Source: Nocardioides sp.
Lineage (GTDB): Bacteria; Actinomycetota; Actinomycetes; Propionibacteriales; Nocardioidaceae
DNA: 64,000 nt
Direction of reading: 5' to 3'
Assembly: GCF_029937575.1 (NCBI RefSeq)
Contig: NZ_JAPYPS010000009.1
Location: forward strand, 1 to 64,000
Positions 62,801-64,000 of the stretch are shown here, piece by piece (the first letter of the stretch is position 1; each line of letters starts with the position of its first letter). The position numbers and the translations under genes are program-made. The notes beneath the pieces were generated by a model. It saw only the letters and a list, made by a program, of their open reading frames with translations, made no database searches and was not told the DNA's origin.

Positions 62801-63205
62801 TCAGCCGCCGAGGCGCAGGCGGACCGCGAACGACGACGGGGAGGCACCCAGTGCCTTGGCTAGCCGGGCGACGGCCTCGAGGGTGAGATCGGCCGAGAAC
62901 GAGGTGCCGGGCACCAGCAGCGTCAGCCGGCCGTCGTACGACGCCAGGTGCACCTGCCCGTGGCGCCAGGCCTGGTGCACCCGCAGGCGACTGGCCTCAC
63001 TGGCCACCGGGGCGGGGTAGGCCTCGTCGACGGCGAGCAGGTCGCAGGCGAGCTCGGAGCCGTCCGCCGCGGTCAGGATCCCCTGGACGCGAAAGGCGCC
63101 GGCCAGCGAGTCGATGCTGCTCCAGGTCACCTCGCCTGCCCCCAGCACCTCCGGCAGGTCGAACGGGTCGACCTCGGCGGGCTCAGGAGTCACAGGAACA
63201 GGCAA
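62801..63205 (-). CDS. Hypothetical protein between tatC and helY
   Basis: A protein of about 134 residues, beta-strand-rich: GEVTWSSIDSLAGAFRVQGILT, RHGQVHLASYDGRLTLLVPGTSFSADLTLEAV. No domain is recognised and no signal is seen. The start is TTG 63205 or GTG 63193. The -10 TAGCGT at 63215-63220 begins within the tatC stop codon and is 9 nt before the TTG. It is probably expressed with its own short transcript and from tatC read-through. Confidence 0.7.
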   Translation of the reverse strand: MPVPVTPEPAEVDPFDLPEVLGAGEVTWSSIDSLAGAFRVQGILTAADGSELACDLLAVDEAYPAPVASEASRLRVHQAWRHGQVHLASYDGRLTLLVPGTSFSADLTLEAVARLAKALGASPSSFAVRLRLGG

Positions 63206-63214
63206 TCACACCGG

Positions 63215-63220
63215 ACGCTA
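63215..63220 (-). promoter_or_regulatory. -10 box starting inside the tatC stop codon
   Basis: TAGCGT on the minus strand; TAG is the tatC stop (63218-63220). Nine nt separate it from TTG 63205. Confidence 0.5.
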
Positions 63221-63985
63221 GAGCGGTGAGGCGCTGTCGGGATCGAGGTCCGCGAAGCGGCGACGCTTGGCCCGGCGGCGGTCGTTGAAGCGACAGATCA
63301 CCTCGGAGATGCCGAACAGCAGCACCATCGGCACCGCCATCAAGGTCATCGTGAACGGGTCGGCGGACGGCGTCGCCACGGCGGCGAAGATGAAGACCCC
63401 GATCACGATCCATGGCCGGTAGGCGGCAAGCGACTTGCCGGACACGACGCCGGCGAGGTTCAGCAGGATCACGAAGAGCGGGATCTCGAACGCGATCCCG
63501 AAGACCAGCAGGGTGCGGCTGAAGAAGGACAGGTAGTCGTCGAAGTCCACCAGGTTGGTCAAGCCGTCGGGGTTGAACCCGATCAGGATCTCCAGGCCCT
63601 TGGGCAGCGTCACGTAGCCCAGGAACACCCCGGAGAGGAACAGCGGTCCGGCCACGCCCACGAAGATGCGCGACATCTTGCGCTCGCGGGCGTGCAGGCC
63701 CGGCATGATGAACGCCCAGATCTGGTACAGCCAGAACGGGCTAGTCAGCACCACTGCTGCGAAGCCGCAGAGCTTGAAGTAGATGAGCAGCCCGGCACCG
63801 GGTCCGTTGCTGGTGAGCAGGTTGGATCCCTCAGGCAAGTTGAGCTTGGCCGTGGTGATCGGCCCGTAGACGAGGTCGTAGACCTGGTCGAAGAAGATCA
63901 GTGCCAGGATGCCTCCGGCAACGATGATCAGCGCCACCTTGAGCACGCGGGCGCGCAGCTCTCGCAGGTGGTCTGACAGTGCCAT
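63218..63985 (-). CDS. tatC: Twin-arginine translocase subunit TatC
   Basis: A 255-residue polytopic membrane protein with six hydrophobic helices. HLRELRARVLKVALIIV near the N-terminus, the FYLPKG-like VTLPKGLEIL region, ISDYLSFFSRTLLVFGIAFEIPLFVILL and the following PWIVIGVFIFAAVATP-DPFTMTLMAVPMVLLFGISEV are TatC hallmarks. It recognises the twin-arginine signal and forms the translocase with TatA/B. The start ATG 63985 is 15 bp from the window edge; a longer N-terminus cannot be excluded. tatA is expected just upstream, as in other actinobacteria. Confidence 0.95.
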   Translation of the reverse strand: MALSDHLRELRARVLKVALIIVAGGILALIFFDQVYDLVYGPITTAKLNLPEGSNLLTSNGPGAGLLIYFKLCGFAAVVLTSPFWLYQIWAFIMPGLHARERKMSRIFVGVAGPLFLSGVFLGYVTLPKGLEILIGFNPDGLTNLVDFDDYLSFFSRTLLVFGIAFEIPLFVILLNLAGVVSGKSLAAYRPWIVIGVFIFAAVATPSADPFTMTLMAVPMVLLFGISEVICRFNDRRRAKRRRFADLDPDSASPL

Positions 63986-64000
63986 TCGTCCGTCGGCCCC

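Noticed and set aside
59787-63020. Open frame of 1077 codons on the plus strand
   Set aside because: It lies antisense to helY, whose helicase motifs are complete; the translation is Arg/His/Val-rich antisense of high-GC codons with no domain.

Overview
The window is high-GC actinobacterial chromosome. Mycothione reductase, RbpA, a GarA-like FHA protein, TatC and a HelY-type helicase all point to a mycothiol-making actinomycete. Protein style and gene complement fit Nocardioides or a close relative in Propionibacteriales; this is an inference from recognition, not from a search. It is mostly core genome: I see no insertion sequence, prophage, CRISPR array, rRNA or tRNA. Gene order in several blocks matches what I recall of Mycobacterium tuberculosis (Rv1822-Rv1832, Rv2050-Rv2053c, Rv2090-Rv2093c).

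Layout. 0.2-2.6 kb: two overlapping CNNM/CBS membrane proteins. 2.7-8.5 kb: a cell-envelope and central-metabolism block of phosphatidyltransferase, DUF881, small basic protein, DUF881, gcvH, a GarA-like FHA protein, an FtsR-like MerR regulator, a bifunctional nuclease and a second MerR regulator. 8.6-11.6 kb: a glycine riboswitch and gcvP. 11.6-13.6 kb: a serine hydrolase and a secreted protein. 13.7-25.6 kb: a leftward block of pepN, fdhD, sbcD, sbcC, mycothione reductase, tldD and tldE. 25.9-30.5 kb: oxidoreductases, a cysteine-free HesB/IscA-like protein, a tandem-cyclophilin lipoprotein and a luciferase-like enzyme. 30.7-38 kb: a large secreted metalloprotease, a class E sortase, small and hypothetical genes, and a stand-alone condensation-like protein. 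38-42.5 kb: a short UvrA-like ATPase and a GAF histidine kinase. 42.6-47.6 kb: a Cys-rich mini-protein, an alcohol dehydrogenase and an operon led by an HTH-MurA fusion, followed by a glycerophosphodiesterase and an MFS permease. 47.6-51 kb: rbpA, fxsA, ppm1 and lnt. 51.3-58.8 kb: a lysine aminomutase catabolic cluster with an Lrp-type regulator. 58.9-64 kb: a 5'-3' exonuclease, HelY, a hypothetical protein and tatC.

The most interesting object is the HTH-MurA fusion at 43865-45391. Its own -10 box is overlapped by a perfect 18-bp palindrome, which suggests a cell-wall enzyme that regulates its own gene. Other non-coding signals stand out. At least 13 genes have a TANNNT box exactly 6 or 7 nt before the start codon, which implies leaderless mRNAs, and in three places that box begins inside the preceding gene's TAG stop codon. 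There are also a sigma-R-type promoter before rbpA, a 21-bp inverted repeat between convergent genes at 59.8 kb, and a hairpin-rich 405-bp spacer at 51 kb.
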